A stretch of DNA of 64,000 nucleotides from Viridibacillus arenosi (GCF_001955655.1 NZ_MSPW01000011.1:1-64000); one strand, 5' to 3'; shown: positions 26,357 through 36,236, counted from the stretch's first letter. Notes: generated from the letters alone by a model not told the origin. Made by a program: numbers and translations.

Positions 26357-26409
26357 AAACCATTTTATCTACCTATATTTAAAAGTTAAACTTAATTGTA
26401 ATATAATAA

Positions 26410-26446
26410 AACACTTCTAAGTTGTTTGTATCAACTTAGAAGTGTT
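26410..26446. terminator. Hairpin between convergent genes
   Basis: A perfect 15-bp stem (26410-26424 with 26432-26446). The minus-strand side runs into a T-rich tract, so it may end the OFA transporter transcript. Confidence 0.65.
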
Positions 26447-26642
26447 CAATTTACATTGCTCAATAAGGTCTATTTATTCTCTCTATTTGTTTCAGAAGTG
26501 TTTGAAACGGAGTGAATAGAATGTGAGTTATTGTTTTCAAATTCGTTAGTAAGATTGATGAAATGGTGAAGTAAACAATTCATCAAGAAAAATTAATTTA
26601 AAGGGAAGATTTCACTTATGTTTTAAGGGAGATACATAGTGA

Positions 26643-27920
26643 TTATTTCCAATGACCAGCTTGTACTAGTTTCTTTTTACCGATAAATGCCATAATGATT
26701 AATACTACATTAATAACTAGCATGAAGGCAATTGCGTAAAGTACAAAAGTATAGCTACCAGTTAATTGGAATACATATCCATAACCTGGTAATGCAACGA
26801 TACCAGCAACTGCTAAACCGATAACTGCAGAAGCGTAAATTTGACCGTATTCTTTGTTACCAAAGATAGCTGTAGTTAATAGCGGTCCTAATGTTCCAAG
26901 TGATGCAACAACAAATCCATAAATTCCAATTGCTAAAGAGAACATAGTAGAATTGTCAGGAACAGTTAATAGAATTGCGATTGGAACTAAACCTAATAAC
27001 ATCGCGAAGATAGCTGTGTTTTTTGCACCAATTTTATCACTTAAAATACCGAATGCTAATGCACCGATCAGTACACCCACTTGCCAGAAGCCCATTGCAC
27101 CACCAGCAAATTTAACGTCATAGCCTAAGCCCATTGCAAAAGGAGCAACGTGTTGACCAAAACTACTAATAGCAGTAATAAAGAAGAAGAATAATAATAA
27201 TGCATAAAATGCACTTGATTTTTTAGCGATTGCAGCTGAAATACCTGTGTTTGTATTAGATTCAACTTTAACTGAAGAAGGATCTTCATTTTTATTAATT
27301 TCAACTTCTAAACCTAATGGTTGTAAACCTTTTTGTTTAGGAGACATTCTAATTGTTAATAATACGATAGGCACAACGATTGCTATAACAATTCCACCTA
27401 AGATGAAGTAAGTCGTTCTCCAACCTTCACTTGCGATTAAGTTACCAGCCATAGGTTGTAGGATAGCACCGAAAATACCACCAGATGCAACCATGATACC
27501 AATTGCTAAACCGTTATGTTTTTTAAACCAGTTGTTGATTAATACTGGGCCTGCGATTTGAGTGACAAAAATTGAACCGATTGACATAGGGATACAGAAT
27601 AAGTACCAACCCCAAACAGAATTCATTAAACCAAACATTGCGAACGAACCCGCTTGTAAAATAATTGCTGTTACTAAAACTGTTCTAATATCATACTTAG
27701 CAATGATCTTACCAGCCAATGGTAAGAAAATCATTGTTACTATAGAGGAAATACTAAAGTAAAGTGTTAGACTTCCCATTCCAATACCTAAATCTTCTGT
27801 TACTGGAGTTAAAAATAATCCACCTGCAGTCATGATTCCGCCTTTAGCCAAACCGACCATAATAGATAAACCTAATAATAACCACCATGCGTAGTGGATT
27901 TTTTTCTTATTTGTGCTCAC
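26643..27920 (-). CDS. MFS transporter, OFA (oxalate/formate antiporter) type
   Basis: 425 residues with twelve predicted membrane helices and a central cytoplasmic loop (about 200-230). N-terminal YAWWLLLGLSIMVG, the GGLFLTPVTEDLGI motif and NNWFKKHNGLAIGIMVASGG are typical of the OFA branch of the major facilitator superfamily, which moves carboxylates such as oxalate or formate. The start is a GTG with AAGAGGT upstream. The substrate is unknown and no decarboxylase gene is adjacent. Confidence 0.85.
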   Translation of the reverse strand: MSTNKKKIHYAWWLLLGLSIMVGLAKGGIMTAGGLFLTPVTEDLGIGMGSLTLYFSISSIVTMIFLPLAGKIIAKYDIRTVLVTAIILQAGSFAMFGLMNSVWGWYLFCIPMSIGSIFVTQIAGPVLINNWFKKHNGLAIGIMVASGGIFGAILQPMAGNLIASEGWRTTYFILGGIVIAIVVPIVLLTIRMSPKQKGLQPLGLEVEINKNEDPSSVKVESNTNTGISAAIAKKSSAFYALLLFFFFITAISSFGQHVAPFAMGLGYDVKFAGGAMGFWQVGVLIGALAFGILSDKIGAKNTAIFAMLLGLVPIAILLTVPDNSTMFSLAIGIYGFVVASLGTLGPLLTTAIFGNKEYGQIYASAVIGLAVAGIVALPGYGYVFQLTGSYTFVLYAIAFMLVINVVLIIMAFIGKKKLVQAGHWK

Positions 27921-28905
27921 GTATTGTACCTCTTTTTCTTGTTTTTTTAACCTATATACTTACCTTATCAGACTGCTTATTCGGAAAAATACCTGAGCTT
28001 GTCTAATTTTACTCTCTATTCCCCAAAATCTCTTTAATGAGATTTATAGAAAGCGTTAAAATAAAATACCCTTTAAATATTTTCATGATCTAATTGTCTT
28101 CGTAAAATAATTTATAAGGACCCAAAATGATTATGTAATTTTGAGTACTTCTTGACCAATTAATTTTTACTTTGATTTGAAACTCTATTACTCATGAACT
28201 TAAATAATTAGTTCTACCTCCTGAACCGTTTAAACATGGTAACTTTTTGACTTCAAGTTACTTTACGTCTCAATAGTATACGATTAAAATATTTGTGTCA
28301 ATAATATGAATTTCTTAGTTTTGAAGAAAAACAGACTTGTATTTTTTAGGAGTTTGTATGAGACCATCATTTAATTCATAGAATTTGTAGTTAGTTAATT
28401 AATGGTTGATATTATGACTAGGTTATATATTAGCTGGCTAAATTAATGGGTATGTGAAAAATGGAAGAATGTAATTTTTCTAAAGTAAAAGATAGAGAGG
28501 TTTAATCTGCTTTAAGTTGATGGTCAGTTCAACTTGAATTATTAACGTATGAAGACTTGTTATTATATATAGGAAAGAACGTAACAAATAGGAGTTTTGT
28601 AGATTTAATAAATAGGAAGGTATTATACAAAAAGTTTATCAAATAGTTGTAATTGATTTGACTATTGCCAAACATGAAGGGAAATTTTTTGGAAATACTC
28701 ATCTAAAATGAAAGAATATTAAAGTGGAGAAATTCGAGGAATTCGAGTGTGTTTTTTGTGATTTTACAACAAAGTGTTATGACTAAGTACTAATTGAAAT
28801 TTCTATGACAAACAGTTGAATTTTTTATTAAAATTTTGATTTATACCAAAAATTGGTTTGGGATTTTTATGTGAAAATAAATTTCTAGTTATATTTTTTT
28901 CTCAA
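27921..28905. other. Gene-poor stretch of about 1 kb
   Basis: This AT-rich stretch has stop codons in all frames and no ORF with a ribosome site. Near 28630 a short minimal reading (VYQIVVIDLTIAKHEGKFFG) might be the start of a transposase or other relic, but it ends after about 25 residues and cannot be assigned. The right end holds the argS promoter. Confidence 0.6.
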
Positions 28906-28908
28906 ACA

Positions 28909-28937
28909 TTGACTTATTTACAAATTAAATATACCAT
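28909..28937 (+). promoter_or_regulatory. Promoter of the argS leader
   Basis: TTGACT (28909-28914), a 17-base spacer and TACCAT (28932-28937) lie upstream of the T-box leader. Confidence 0.55.
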
Positions 28938-28964
28938 AGTTACAATTTAATAAAAAAATTCTTT

Positions 28965-29192
28965 GATAAAGAGAGTAGTTTATGAGGATATGTCAAGCGA
29001 GTTAGGGATGGTGGGAGCCTAATACATGGAACATGAATGAAGCGCACTTTGGAGAAACTTTTTGAAATAGCAGTAGAAAAGATCGGGGAGTCACCTCGTT
29101 AACAATTGAAAGTGGTCACATATTGTGGCAACCAGAGTGGTACCACGGGATCTATGCTCTCGTCTCTTGTTTTGAGACGGGGGCTTTTTTTA
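28965..29192 (+). ncRNA. T-box riboswitch of argS
   Basis: The T-box core AGAGTGGTACCACGG is at 29134-29148. It is followed by a GC-rich terminator (29156-29166 with 29176-29186, G-T wobbles included) and a T run ending near 29192. The 5' part folds into a stem I with AGAGAGTAG on its left side. CGC (29043-29045, an Arg codon followed by A) lies in the place expected for the specifier, which fits the argS gene behind it. The specifier reading is inference. Confidence 0.85.
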
Positions 29193-29277
29193 TGGCTTTC
29201 TGTACCATTACGGCAGAGTATCAACGGAAATTTTGTTTGGAACGAACAATGTTTTTATTATTTGAGGGGGAAATAGA

Positions 29278-30960
29278 ATGGAAGACAAACAATTGATAAT
29301 CAATACATTATTTGAAGCAGTAGAAGGTCAATTAGCAAAGAGTGATATTGAACAAACAATTGAAAAGCCAAAGTATGCACATTTAGGTGATTATGCTTTT
29401 CCTTGCTTTGCATTAGCGAAAATTTTCCGCAAATCACCAAATATAATAGCTAAAGAAATAAGTGAAAAAGTTAACAATGACATTATTGAAAAGGTTGAAG
29501 CTGTTGGTGGATATGTGAATGTTTTTCTAAAGCAATCGGAAATCTCGAAAGGTGTATTATCTAGCATAGTTTCCTCTCAATCTGCATACGGACAACAAAA
29601 ATTTGGAGAAGGTCAAACGATTACGATTGATTTTTCATCCCCTAATATTGCAAAGCCTTTTTCAATGGGGCATTTACGGTCAACAGTTATCGGTAATGCA
29701 GTAGCTAATATTGCAGAGAAAAATGGTTATGAAGTAGTACGCATCAATCATTTAGGAGATTGGGGTACTCAATTTGGCAAGCTGATTGTCGCTTATCATT
29801 TATGGGGGAATAAAGAGCTGATTGAGCAGTCTCCAGTACGTGAATTACTGAAGATATATGTCAAATTTCATGAAGTAGCAGATCAAGATGACTCATTGAA
29901 TGATCAAGCACGTGCAGCATTTAAAAAGTTAGAGCAGGGTGATGAAGAAGCACTGCAATTATGGCAATGGTTTAGAGAAGCATCGCTAAAGGAATTTGAA
30001 CAGGTCTATGCATTACTTGGCATACGTTTCGATTCGTTTGCGGGCGAAGCATTTTATAATGATAAAATGGAGAGAGTTGTTGAATTATTAGCTGAACAGG
30101 GACTTCTTGAAGTATCGGACGGTGCAATGGTTGTAAATTTAGAAGATATGCCACCATGTTTGATTAAGAAAACGGATGGCACAACTTTATATGCGACCCG
30201 TGATTTAGCTGCTGCCCTATATAGAAATGAAACTTATAATTCAACAAGATCATTTTACGTAGTGGGAAATGAACAATCTCTACATTTTAAACAGTTATTT
30301 AACGTACTAGAGAGAATGGGGTATGAGTGGGCAAAAGAGTTACAGCATATTCCGTTTGGCATGATGTTAAAAGACGGCAAAAAAATGTCTACTCGTAAGG
30401 GGAAAGTTGTATTACTTGAAGAAGTATTAAATGAGGCTATCCAATTAGCAGGCAAGAATATTGAGGAAAAAAATCCAAACCTAAAGCAAAAAGAAGAGAT
30501 AGCGAAAGTGGTAGGAACAGGAGCAGTAATCTTCCACGATTTAAAAAATCATCGTATGAATGATATTGAGTTTTCGCTTGAAGAAATGTTGAATTTTGAA
30601 GGGGAGACAGGTCCTTATGTTCAATATACGTATGCACGGATTTGCTCACTTCTACGAAAAGGTCAGTATAGTACTGAGGTCAGCCAATTTGAGGGGTTAT
30701 CTGATGAGGCTTGGCCAGTTGTCATCTCACTAAAAGGTTTCCCTGAAGTTGTGGCAAAAGCACTTGAACTTGCGGACCCTTCGCAAATTGCCAAGTATTT
30801 AATCGAACTTTCAAGAGCATTTAATAAGTATTATGCCCACACAAGAATACTAGAAGACAAAGCTACAATGCAGGTGAAACTAACATTATGTGCTTGTGTT
30901 GCTATCGTGATTGAAGAAGGTTTGCGTTTATTAGGAATTCAGGCACCGAAAGAGATGTAG
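29278..30960 (+). CDS. argS: Arginyl-tRNA synthetase
   Basis: 560 residues, class Ia. It charges tRNA-Arg with arginine using ATP. An N-terminal tRNA-binding (Add-1) domain covers about 1-100. The HIGH-type signature lies in SSPNIAKPFSMGHLRSTVIG, NHLGDWGTQFGKL is conserved, and KMSTRKG near 370 is the KMSKS-like loop. A DALR anticodon-binding domain ends the protein (AFNKYYAHTRIL). GGGGG lies seven bases before the ATG. Expression is controlled by the T-box leader, so it rises when uncharged tRNA-Arg builds up. A HAD hydrolase follows and may be cotranscribed. Confidence 0.96.
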   Translation: MEDKQLIINTLFEAVEGQLAKSDIEQTIEKPKYAHLGDYAFPCFALAKIFRKSPNIIAKEISEKVNNDIIEKVEAVGGYVNVFLKQSEISKGVLSSIVSSQSAYGQQKFGEGQTITIDFSSPNIAKPFSMGHLRSTVIGNAVANIAEKNGYEVVRINHLGDWGTQFGKLIVAYHLWGNKELIEQSPVRELLKIYVKFHEVADQDDSLNDQARAAFKKLEQGDEEALQLWQWFREASLKEFEQVYALLGIRFDSFAGEAFYNDKMERVVELLAEQGLLEVSDGAMVVNLEDMPPCLIKKTDGTTLYATRDLAAALYRNETYNSTRSFYVVGNEQSLHFKQLFNVLERMGYEWAKELQHIPFGMMLKDGKKMSTRKGKVVLLEEVLNEAIQLAGKNIEEKNPNLKQKEEIAKVVGTGAVIFHDLKNHRMNDIEFSLEEMLNFEGETGPYVQYTYARICSLLRKGQYSTEVSQFEGLSDEAWPVVISLKGFPEVVAKALELADPSQIAKYLIELSRAFNKYYAHTRILEDKATMQVKLTLCACVAIVIEEGLRLLGIQAPKEM

Positions 30961-30990
30961 CTAATACTAATATTCAGAGGTGAGGAACGA

Positions 30991-31641
30991 ATGAATTACC
31001 AATATATATTATTTGATTTAGATGGCACATTAACGGATCCAAAAGTCGGAATTACAAAAAGTGTCGCATACGCATTAGAAAAGCTGAATATAGAAATAGT
31101 CGATTATTCAAAATTAGATTTTTTCATAGGACCACCTTTGCAAGAGTCTTTTCAGGCTTATTACGATTTAACTGAACAACAAGTAAATGAGGCAATCGGT
31201 TATTATCGTGAAAGATTTCAACAGCACGGCTTATATGAAAATGAAGTCTATCCAGGAATCGAAACACTTCTTGAAACTTTAAAGAAAAAAGAAAAAACAC
31301 TAGCTGTTGCCACATCTAAGCCAACTATCTTTGCTGAGAAAATTTTGCAGCATTTTAAACTGGATCAATATTTTGAAGTAATAGTAGGAAGTAATTTAGA
31401 TGGTACTAGAATTGCAAAGGCTGATGTAATTCATGAAGTACTTTTACAACTATCTTCTCCAGATAAAAGTGAAGTCATTATGATTGGTGACCGTAAGCAT
31501 GATTTAATCGGGGCGAAGAAGGAAGGCATAGCCAATATTGGTGTCCTTTATGGGTACGGTAGTAAAGAGGAATTGGCATTAGAGGAACCAACTTATATTG
31601 TAAATAATATAGAAGAACTAGACTCTATATTAAATAATTAA
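30991..31641 (+). CDS. HAD-family phosphatase (phosphoglycolate-phosphatase-like)
   Basis: 216 residues. The nucleophile motif FDLDGTLT is at residues 8-15 (Asp nucleophile and general acid), ATSKPT is the threonine/serine motif II, and VIMIGDRKHDLIGAKKEG is motif III/IV with the metal-binding Asp pair. An alpha-helical cap lies between residues 20 and 85. The substrate is unknown; relatives act on phosphoglycolate or nucleotides. It starts 30 bases after argS with GAGGTGAGG upstream and is followed by a terminator. Confidence 0.88.
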   Translation: MNYQYILFDLDGTLTDPKVGITKSVAYALEKLNIEIVDYSKLDFFIGPPLQESFQAYYDLTEQQVNEAIGYYRERFQQHGLYENEVYPGIETLLETLKKKEKTLAVATSKPTIFAEKILQHFKLDQYFEVIVGSNLDGTRIAKADVIHEVLLQLSSPDKSEVIMIGDRKHDLIGAKKEGIANIGVLYGYGSKEELALEEPTYIVNNIEELDSILNN

Positions 31642-31659
31642 CATATTTAACACGTAAAT

Positions 31660-31687
31660 ACGCTTGGATAGTCTTCCAAGCGTTTTC
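31660..31687. terminator. Terminator after the HAD gene
   Basis: ACGCTTGGA (31660-31668) pairs with TCCAAGCGT (31675-31683), followed by TTTCG. Confidence 0.65.
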
Positions 31688-31708
31688 GTGTGTTTATAAG
31701 ACAACTAA

Positions 31709-32227
31709 CTATTCATATCCACCAGTAGCTTTTGGGAGTTTTTTATATTCAACTTTGCTTTGAACTATATTACGTATGTAATTTCGTAAATCAATCAGTT
31801 TATTTTCATCAGTGGCTTTTTCACAATATGCTCCAGAAATATATGGTGTTATCGTTTCACCACTAATGATGATTTTCCATTCATCTTCACTATAGGGCTC
31901 TGTCATACACTTAGTTTTAGGGACTAATTCTTTCATGTTTATTATATTGATCTCTTTCATTTTTTTATAAATATTGGACTTTTCTTCTATTGTAAGCGGC
32001 AGATTTATTGTTGCAGTTCCATCAGCTACTAAATCCTTTGTAACTATCCCTTCAAAAGTATTGACTTCATTCTTTTTACCAACACCGAACTTAACTGAAA
32101 AACCAAAGTCACTTGGCATTTCTTCAGGCATAACATCTTTTGTATTATTCTTTAATCCACATCCTGATAAGAACAATGTAAAAATAAATAGCAAAAACGT
32201 TACTTGCTTCACCCAATCCCTCCTCAT
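31709..32227 (-). CDS. Lipoprotein, unknown function
   Basis: 172 residues with a lipoprotein signal: a basic start, a hydrophobic core and lipobox LSGC with the cysteine near residue 23. The mature protein (about 150 residues) is soluble and charged, with no recognised domain; it holds two further cysteines (KTKCMTE and GAYCEKA) that could form a disulphide on the outside. GGGAG lies before the ATG. It converges with the HAD gene. Confidence 0.75.
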   Translation of the reverse strand: MRRDWVKQVTFLLFIFTLFLSGCGLKNNTKDVMPEEMPSDFGFSVKFGVGKKNEVNTFEGIVTKDLVADGTATINLPLTIEEKSNIYKKMKEINIINMKELVPKTKCMTEPYSEDEWKIIISGETITPYISGAYCEKATDENKLIDLRNYIRNIVQSKVEYKKLPKATGGYE

Positions 32228-32448
32228 CGAACTTTTGATTCTTTGAAATAAGAGTATTAATAAATCTAATAATTAGATTCTACAGATATTCAAGAATACC
32301 TGTAGAAAAGGGGATTCTATTATTAATGTCTGTTTTATAAAGGGGAAAACAGACAGATTAGAGATACAAAAAAATTCCATAATTATAGAAATAGTTATAA
32401 GATTGATTGATGACCTGTTTTACTTAAATGATATAGGGAGGTATTATA

Positions 32449-32961
32449 ATGCTTGGATTACCAAAGGGAGTGGTATTTTTAGTTCCTTGGACGAGTGTGT
32501 GGGAAGTGGAGTTTTTATTGGAGAAAAGCAAGATTGAAGAGGTAATTGGTGAGCAAATTGTAGCTGTTCATCATATAGGGAGTACAGCGGTTAAACATTT
32601 AAGTGCAAAGCCAATTATTGATATTGCGATTGAAATAAAAAATTTTCAAGATGGTGAGATCTGTGTTCCTCCCTTAGAATCATTGGGGTACTCATATAAA
32701 GGGATAAATATTTTACCCAATAGACATTACTTTAATAAAGGTGAACCGAGAACCCATCAAATCCATATGTATGAAAGTGGAAATAAATATTTATTAGAAC
32801 AAATTGGTTTTAGAGATTATTTAAGAAACAATGAAAATACAAGAATACAATATGAGCGGCTTAAGCAAAAATTATCTACAACAAATAAAAGTAACAAGCA
32901 CAAGTACGCTGAAGATAAAACAGCTTTCGTTAGTTCAATATTAAACAAGCTAAAAAACTAA
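32449..32961 (+). CDS. Second GrpB-family protein
   Basis: 170 residues of the same GrpB family as the gene at 25259 but only distantly similar. It has VPWTSVWEVEFLLEKSKIEE, HHIGSTAVKHLSAKPIIDIA, RTHQIHMYE and GFRDYLRNN. The start is an ATG after GGGAGG with good spacing. Two diverged copies 7 kb apart suggest separate acquisition or an old duplication. Confidence 0.88.
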   Translation: MLGLPKGVVFLVPWTSVWEVEFLLEKSKIEEVIGEQIVAVHHIGSTAVKHLSAKPIIDIAIEIKNFQDGEICVPPLESLGYSYKGINILPNRHYFNKGEPRTHQIHMYESGNKYLLEQIGFRDYLRNNENTRIQYERLKQKLSTTNKSNKHKYAEDKTAFVSSILNKLKN

Positions 32962-33039
32962 TTTTATAGAATTAAAGAAATTAGTTCTAAAACGGAAAAT
33001 AAAAATCACCAAATTTTTATGCAATAAATCTCTTCACAA

Positions 33040-33318
33040 TTAATATGAGGTTCCTTTTTTGAAATAACTAAGTATCAAAGTGAATACTCCAATTAGTATT
33101 ACCACTACGATTGCCAAAACCATTACAGAAAGACCAATTATTCCATATCCCATCTTACCCCAATTATCTATAGGAAGAAATCCAGTTACTACAATAAGGA
33201 CTATTCCAATTTCGAATAGTATAAACGCATAAATGTACTTCCCCATTCGTTTTATGAAAAATACGCCAATTAAACTTATGGCAAATATAATGAGAGCATA
33301 AAATTGAGCGGTTGACAT
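33040..33318 (-). CDS. Small three-pass membrane protein, YesK-like layout
   Basis: 92 residues with three membrane helices (about 5-20, 28-47 and 60-85) and charged loops FIKRMGKYIY and LPIDNWGKMG. The pattern is close to that of YesK-type spore membrane proteins but a firm match is not claimed. GGGGGT precedes the ATG. The repeat array lies upstream. Confidence 0.6.
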   Translation of the reverse strand: MSTAQFYALIIFAISLIGVFFIKRMGKYIYAFILFEIGIVLIVVTGFLPIDNWGKMGYGIIGLSVMVLAIVVVILIGVFTLILSYFKKGTSY

Positions 33319-33439
33319 ATATGATGAGACCCCCTAAATTCATTTTAATGGAAAAATTAACCTTATTTAAAATTATCATATCTTAAATAAGAAAGTCAAA
33401 GTTGAAAAGATATCATTGTGGGAGGTTCTCGAGTAGATT

Positions 33440-33812
33440 TAAAGGAAGCTTGAGCAGAGCTAAAAAGAGTTCGAGCAGCGCCAAAGAGCACGCGAGTAAC
33501 GCTAAAAGAGACCGATTAGCGCCAAAGCCCGCGGGTAGCGCTAAAGGGAGTCCGAGAAGCGCCAAAGAGCCCGCGAGCAGCGCTAAAAATAGCCTGAGTA
33601 GCGCCAAAGTCTGGAAGTAGCGCTAAAGGGAGTCCGAGAAGCGCCAAAAAGCCCGCGAGTAGCGCCAAAAAGATCACGAGCAGCGCCAAAGCCCGCGAGT
33701 AACGCTAAAGAAAGCGTGAGTAGCGCCAAAGAGTCTGCGAGCAGCGCCAAAGCCCGCGAGTAGAGCTAAAGAAAGCCCGAGAAGCGCCAAAGAGCCCGCA
33801 AGCAGCGCCAAT
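33440..33812. repeat. GCGCCAAAG tandem array, about 17 units
   Basis: Roughly 17 adjacent units of 19-22 bases, core GAGTAGCGCCAAAGAGCCCG, with C/T and A/G substitutions. The stretch is clearly richer in GC than the surroundings. The units have no unique spacers, so it is not CRISPR. Reading frames through it give only Ser/Lys/Ala- or Leu-rich nonsense and no ribosome site, so it is non-coding. Its core aligns with that of the GCAACAAAC arrays (TAGCGC-CAAAG against TAGCGCAACAAAC). Confidence 0.85.
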
Positions 33813-33969
33813 AATCTCTCCAATACCCCATATCCCACTTCATACAATATTGCCACTCAAAAACGATCCATACCAATATATTAACAAATTGAGATATAAT
33901 AGATATGAACTAAAATATTGTTTAAATTTGTATATATCTTAACTGTACTACATTCAAAAGGAGGATTTT

Positions 33970-34854
33970 ATGCAGAGCACACAATTACAAACTGTAATGG
34001 ATCATTTCAAATTAAATGTCAAATCTATAGAAAATGTCCCGGAGTCTTTTAGTTCAGAGGTGTATAAGCTCGGTCTGTCAAATAATGAAAATGTATATAT
34101 TAAAATTCCTTTTACAAAAGATAAACTGTTTCGTGAATATACAATTCTAAAAAAGCTAGAATCAGATTTGCCTGTTCCTCGTGTGTTAGATTATTGGGTA
34201 GGTGATGATGCGGATAGTGGAGCTTTGCTACTTTCAGAGATAAAGGGTGTACCTTGTACAAGCAAAGTTGATACTCGGCTTGCTTATCAAATCGGCCTAA
34301 ATCATGCAAAGCTTCATGAAGTGAGTTTCCAAAGCTATGGGTATGAAGAACAAAATGGCTTTCGATATCTTGAGAAAAATGACTGGAGATTATATATAAA
34401 AAATTTATTTAATCAGTATTTGGTTCAATGTGGAGCAATCTTACCTATTGAGCTAATTGATAAAAGTGAAAATAAATTCAACGAGCTATTCAAGTCATTA
34501 CCTAAGCCGGATGGGCCATGCTTAGTTCATCTAGATTTTCGTCCAGGCAATATATTAATCAACGATACCGGAGTAGCCGGCATCATTGATTTCGAAAGTG
34601 CAAGAGCAGGTTCTACGGAAATAGATTTTACTAAAATAAATAGAGATATTTGGAGTAATCACCTTGGAACTCGTGATGCTTATATGCAGGGTTATGAGAG
34701 TATCCGTCCAATCATTGATTTAGACAGAATACTTCCGTTCTATTCCTTATTAGATGCTATTGGATCAATTGCTTGGTGTAGTAGGAGAGGGATAGTGAAA
34801 CATAAAGATTTTTATGATGAAAGTGTCAATATATTAAAGAATTCGATGGTGTAA
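33970..34854 (+). CDS. Aminoglycoside phosphotransferase-family kinase
   Basis: 294 residues with a protein-kinase-like APH fold. The N-lobe contains VYIKIPFTKDKLFREY with the ATP-binding lysine; the catalytic loop is HLDFRPGNILIND (HxDxxxxN) and the metal-binding Asp is in IIDFESA. Such enzymes phosphorylate antibiotics or small metabolites; the substrate cannot be predicted, and many chromosomal members are not resistance enzymes. AAAAGGAGG lies six bases before the ATG. It is followed at 165 bases by an MFS efflux gene. Confidence 0.88.
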   Translation: MQSTQLQTVMDHFKLNVKSIENVPESFSSEVYKLGLSNNENVYIKIPFTKDKLFREYTILKKLESDLPVPRVLDYWVGDDADSGALLLSEIKGVPCTSKVDTRLAYQIGLNHAKLHEVSFQSYGYEEQNGFRYLEKNDWRLYIKNLFNQYLVQCGAILPIELIDKSENKFNELFKSLPKPDGPCLVHLDFRPGNILINDTGVAGIIDFESARAGSTEIDFTKINRDIWSNHLGTRDAYMQGYESIRPIIDLDRILPFYSLLDAIGSIAWCSRRGIVKHKDFYDESVNILKNSMV

Positions 34855-35018
34855 TTATTTCAAAACCATTACGGTAATTTCTGTATTTTCAGTCAATTAG
34901 ATGAGGTGAAGTTCGAACTTATGATTGAATTTGAAATTGGAATTTTCCATTATAGTAAAAGTACTAAATAGCTGGGGAGTATTAGATTTAACTCACTAGA
35001 TAAAAGGGGTACTTTAAT

Positions 35019-36236
35019 ATGAGGGATTTATATAATGATTCTCGTTTTCGTTTGATTATTTTTGCTAATATCGCTTCTTCAATTGGTTCAGGTATTACGA
35101 TGATCGCTATACCTTGGATGTTGGTGACTAGTGAAAATGGCAATACAGCATTTGGTTACATATCGATATGTATGACAATTATTAACTTTCTTATTACGCC
35201 GTTTATAGGGAACCTAGTCGACAAGATGAATCGAAAGAAAATACTGTTAATCAGTGAATTCGTATGCTTTCTATTATTAACGCTCTTCACATTAATAGGA
35301 TTTATCGGTTTAACTTATGAGGTATGGCATTACACGATTATTTATATGATAGGAAGTTTATATTATACAATCTTTTTTCCTACTATGTTTGCTTTAAATC
35401 AAGAGATTTTTAATAAGGATCAATACAAAGCTTTAAATGGCACGATGGAAGTTCAGAGTCAGCTTTCAAGTATGATAGCGGGAGCTTTAGCGAGCATTTT
35501 ATTATTGAAATGGGATTTGCACTATATTTTGTTACTTGATGTTCTATCATATGCGGCAGCTATCTACTTTTATATGAAACTTCCTTATATGGGGAAACCA
35601 ATTGATAAAACGGAGAAAACGGATAAAAAAAGAGTTAGTGAAGGATTAAGATATATGATGATTCGTCCTACTATGTTCTTGTTTTTACTATTCTCTATAA
35701 TGCCCTTTATTGGTGTGATGGTCACAAACTATTTGTTTCCTGTTTATTTAAGAGATGTATTAAAGGCATCAGCAAGTGCTTATGGGATCGAAAGTATGAT
35801 TTATGCTATTGGTGCAATTATTGCTGGGATGTTCATACCCGTACTCGCGAGAAAGATAGGAAATGAGAAGACAATCATCCTCAGTGTTATTACGTACACC
35901 ATTGCTATATCATTGATTGTTCTTGTGAACCTACCCTTATATTTATCGCTTATGTTTTTTATAGCAGTAGGAAATAGTGGAGCTCGAGTTGCTAGAAACT
36001 CTTTCTTGATGGACCAAATTCCTAATGAAATCATTGGAAGAGTGGATAGTTTATTCCGCTCAATTGGATTATTATTTAGGATCGTCTTACTTGCTCTCTT
36101 TACCCAAATGATATCCTCAGATTTAATCATATATTGTTTTATTATACTTAGTGGGTTATTGATTGTAGCTTCTGGATTCGTGATTCTTTCTTGGAAAAAG
36201 GGCTTTGAATTAAAAGTGGATCGGGAGATATTTTGA
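35019..36236 (+). CDS. MFS exporter, MFS_3/macrolide-efflux type
   Basis: 405 residues with twelve membrane helices. The start FRLIIFANIASSIGSGITMI, the motif A-like loop GNLVDKMNRKKILL between helices 2 and 3, and RNSFLMDQIPNEIIGRVDSL are typical of MFS_3 exporters related to MefA and EntS. The likely role is efflux of a drug or siderophore; the substrate is not known. AAAGGGG precedes the ATG. A terminator lies at 36299. Confidence 0.85.
   Translation: MRDLYNDSRFRLIIFANIASSIGSGITMIAIPWMLVTSENGNTAFGYISICMTIINFLITPFIGNLVDKMNRKKILLISEFVCFLLLTLFTLIGFIGLTYEVWHYTIIYMIGSLYYTIFFPTMFALNQEIFNKDQYKALNGTMEVQSQLSSMIAGALASILLLKWDLHYILLLDVLSYAAAIYFYMKLPYMGKPIDKTEKTDKKRVSEGLRYMMIRPTMFLFLLFSIMPFIGVMVTNYLFPVYLRDVLKASASAYGIESMIYAIGAIIAGMFIPVLARKIGNEKTIILSVITYTIAISLIVLVNLPLYLSLMFFIAVGNSGARVARNSFLMDQIPNEIIGRVDSLFRSIGLLFRIVLLALFTQMISSDLIIYCFIILSGLLIVASGFVILSWKKGFELKVDREIF

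Noticed and set aside
28630-28710. Start of an IS110-like transposase (VVIDLTIAKHEGK)
   Set aside because: The frame ends after about 25 residues and the resemblance is to a few positions only; no inverted or target repeats were found.
33402-33856. Reading frames in the repeat array giving Ser/Lys/Ala-rich or Leu-rich proteins
   Set aside because: They arise from the 21-base repeat period, have no ribosome site and exist on both strands; the array is non-coding.
33970-34854. Calling the APH-family gene an aminoglycoside resistance gene
   Set aside because: Only the general kinase motifs are visible; chromosomal APH-like proteins often act on other molecules.
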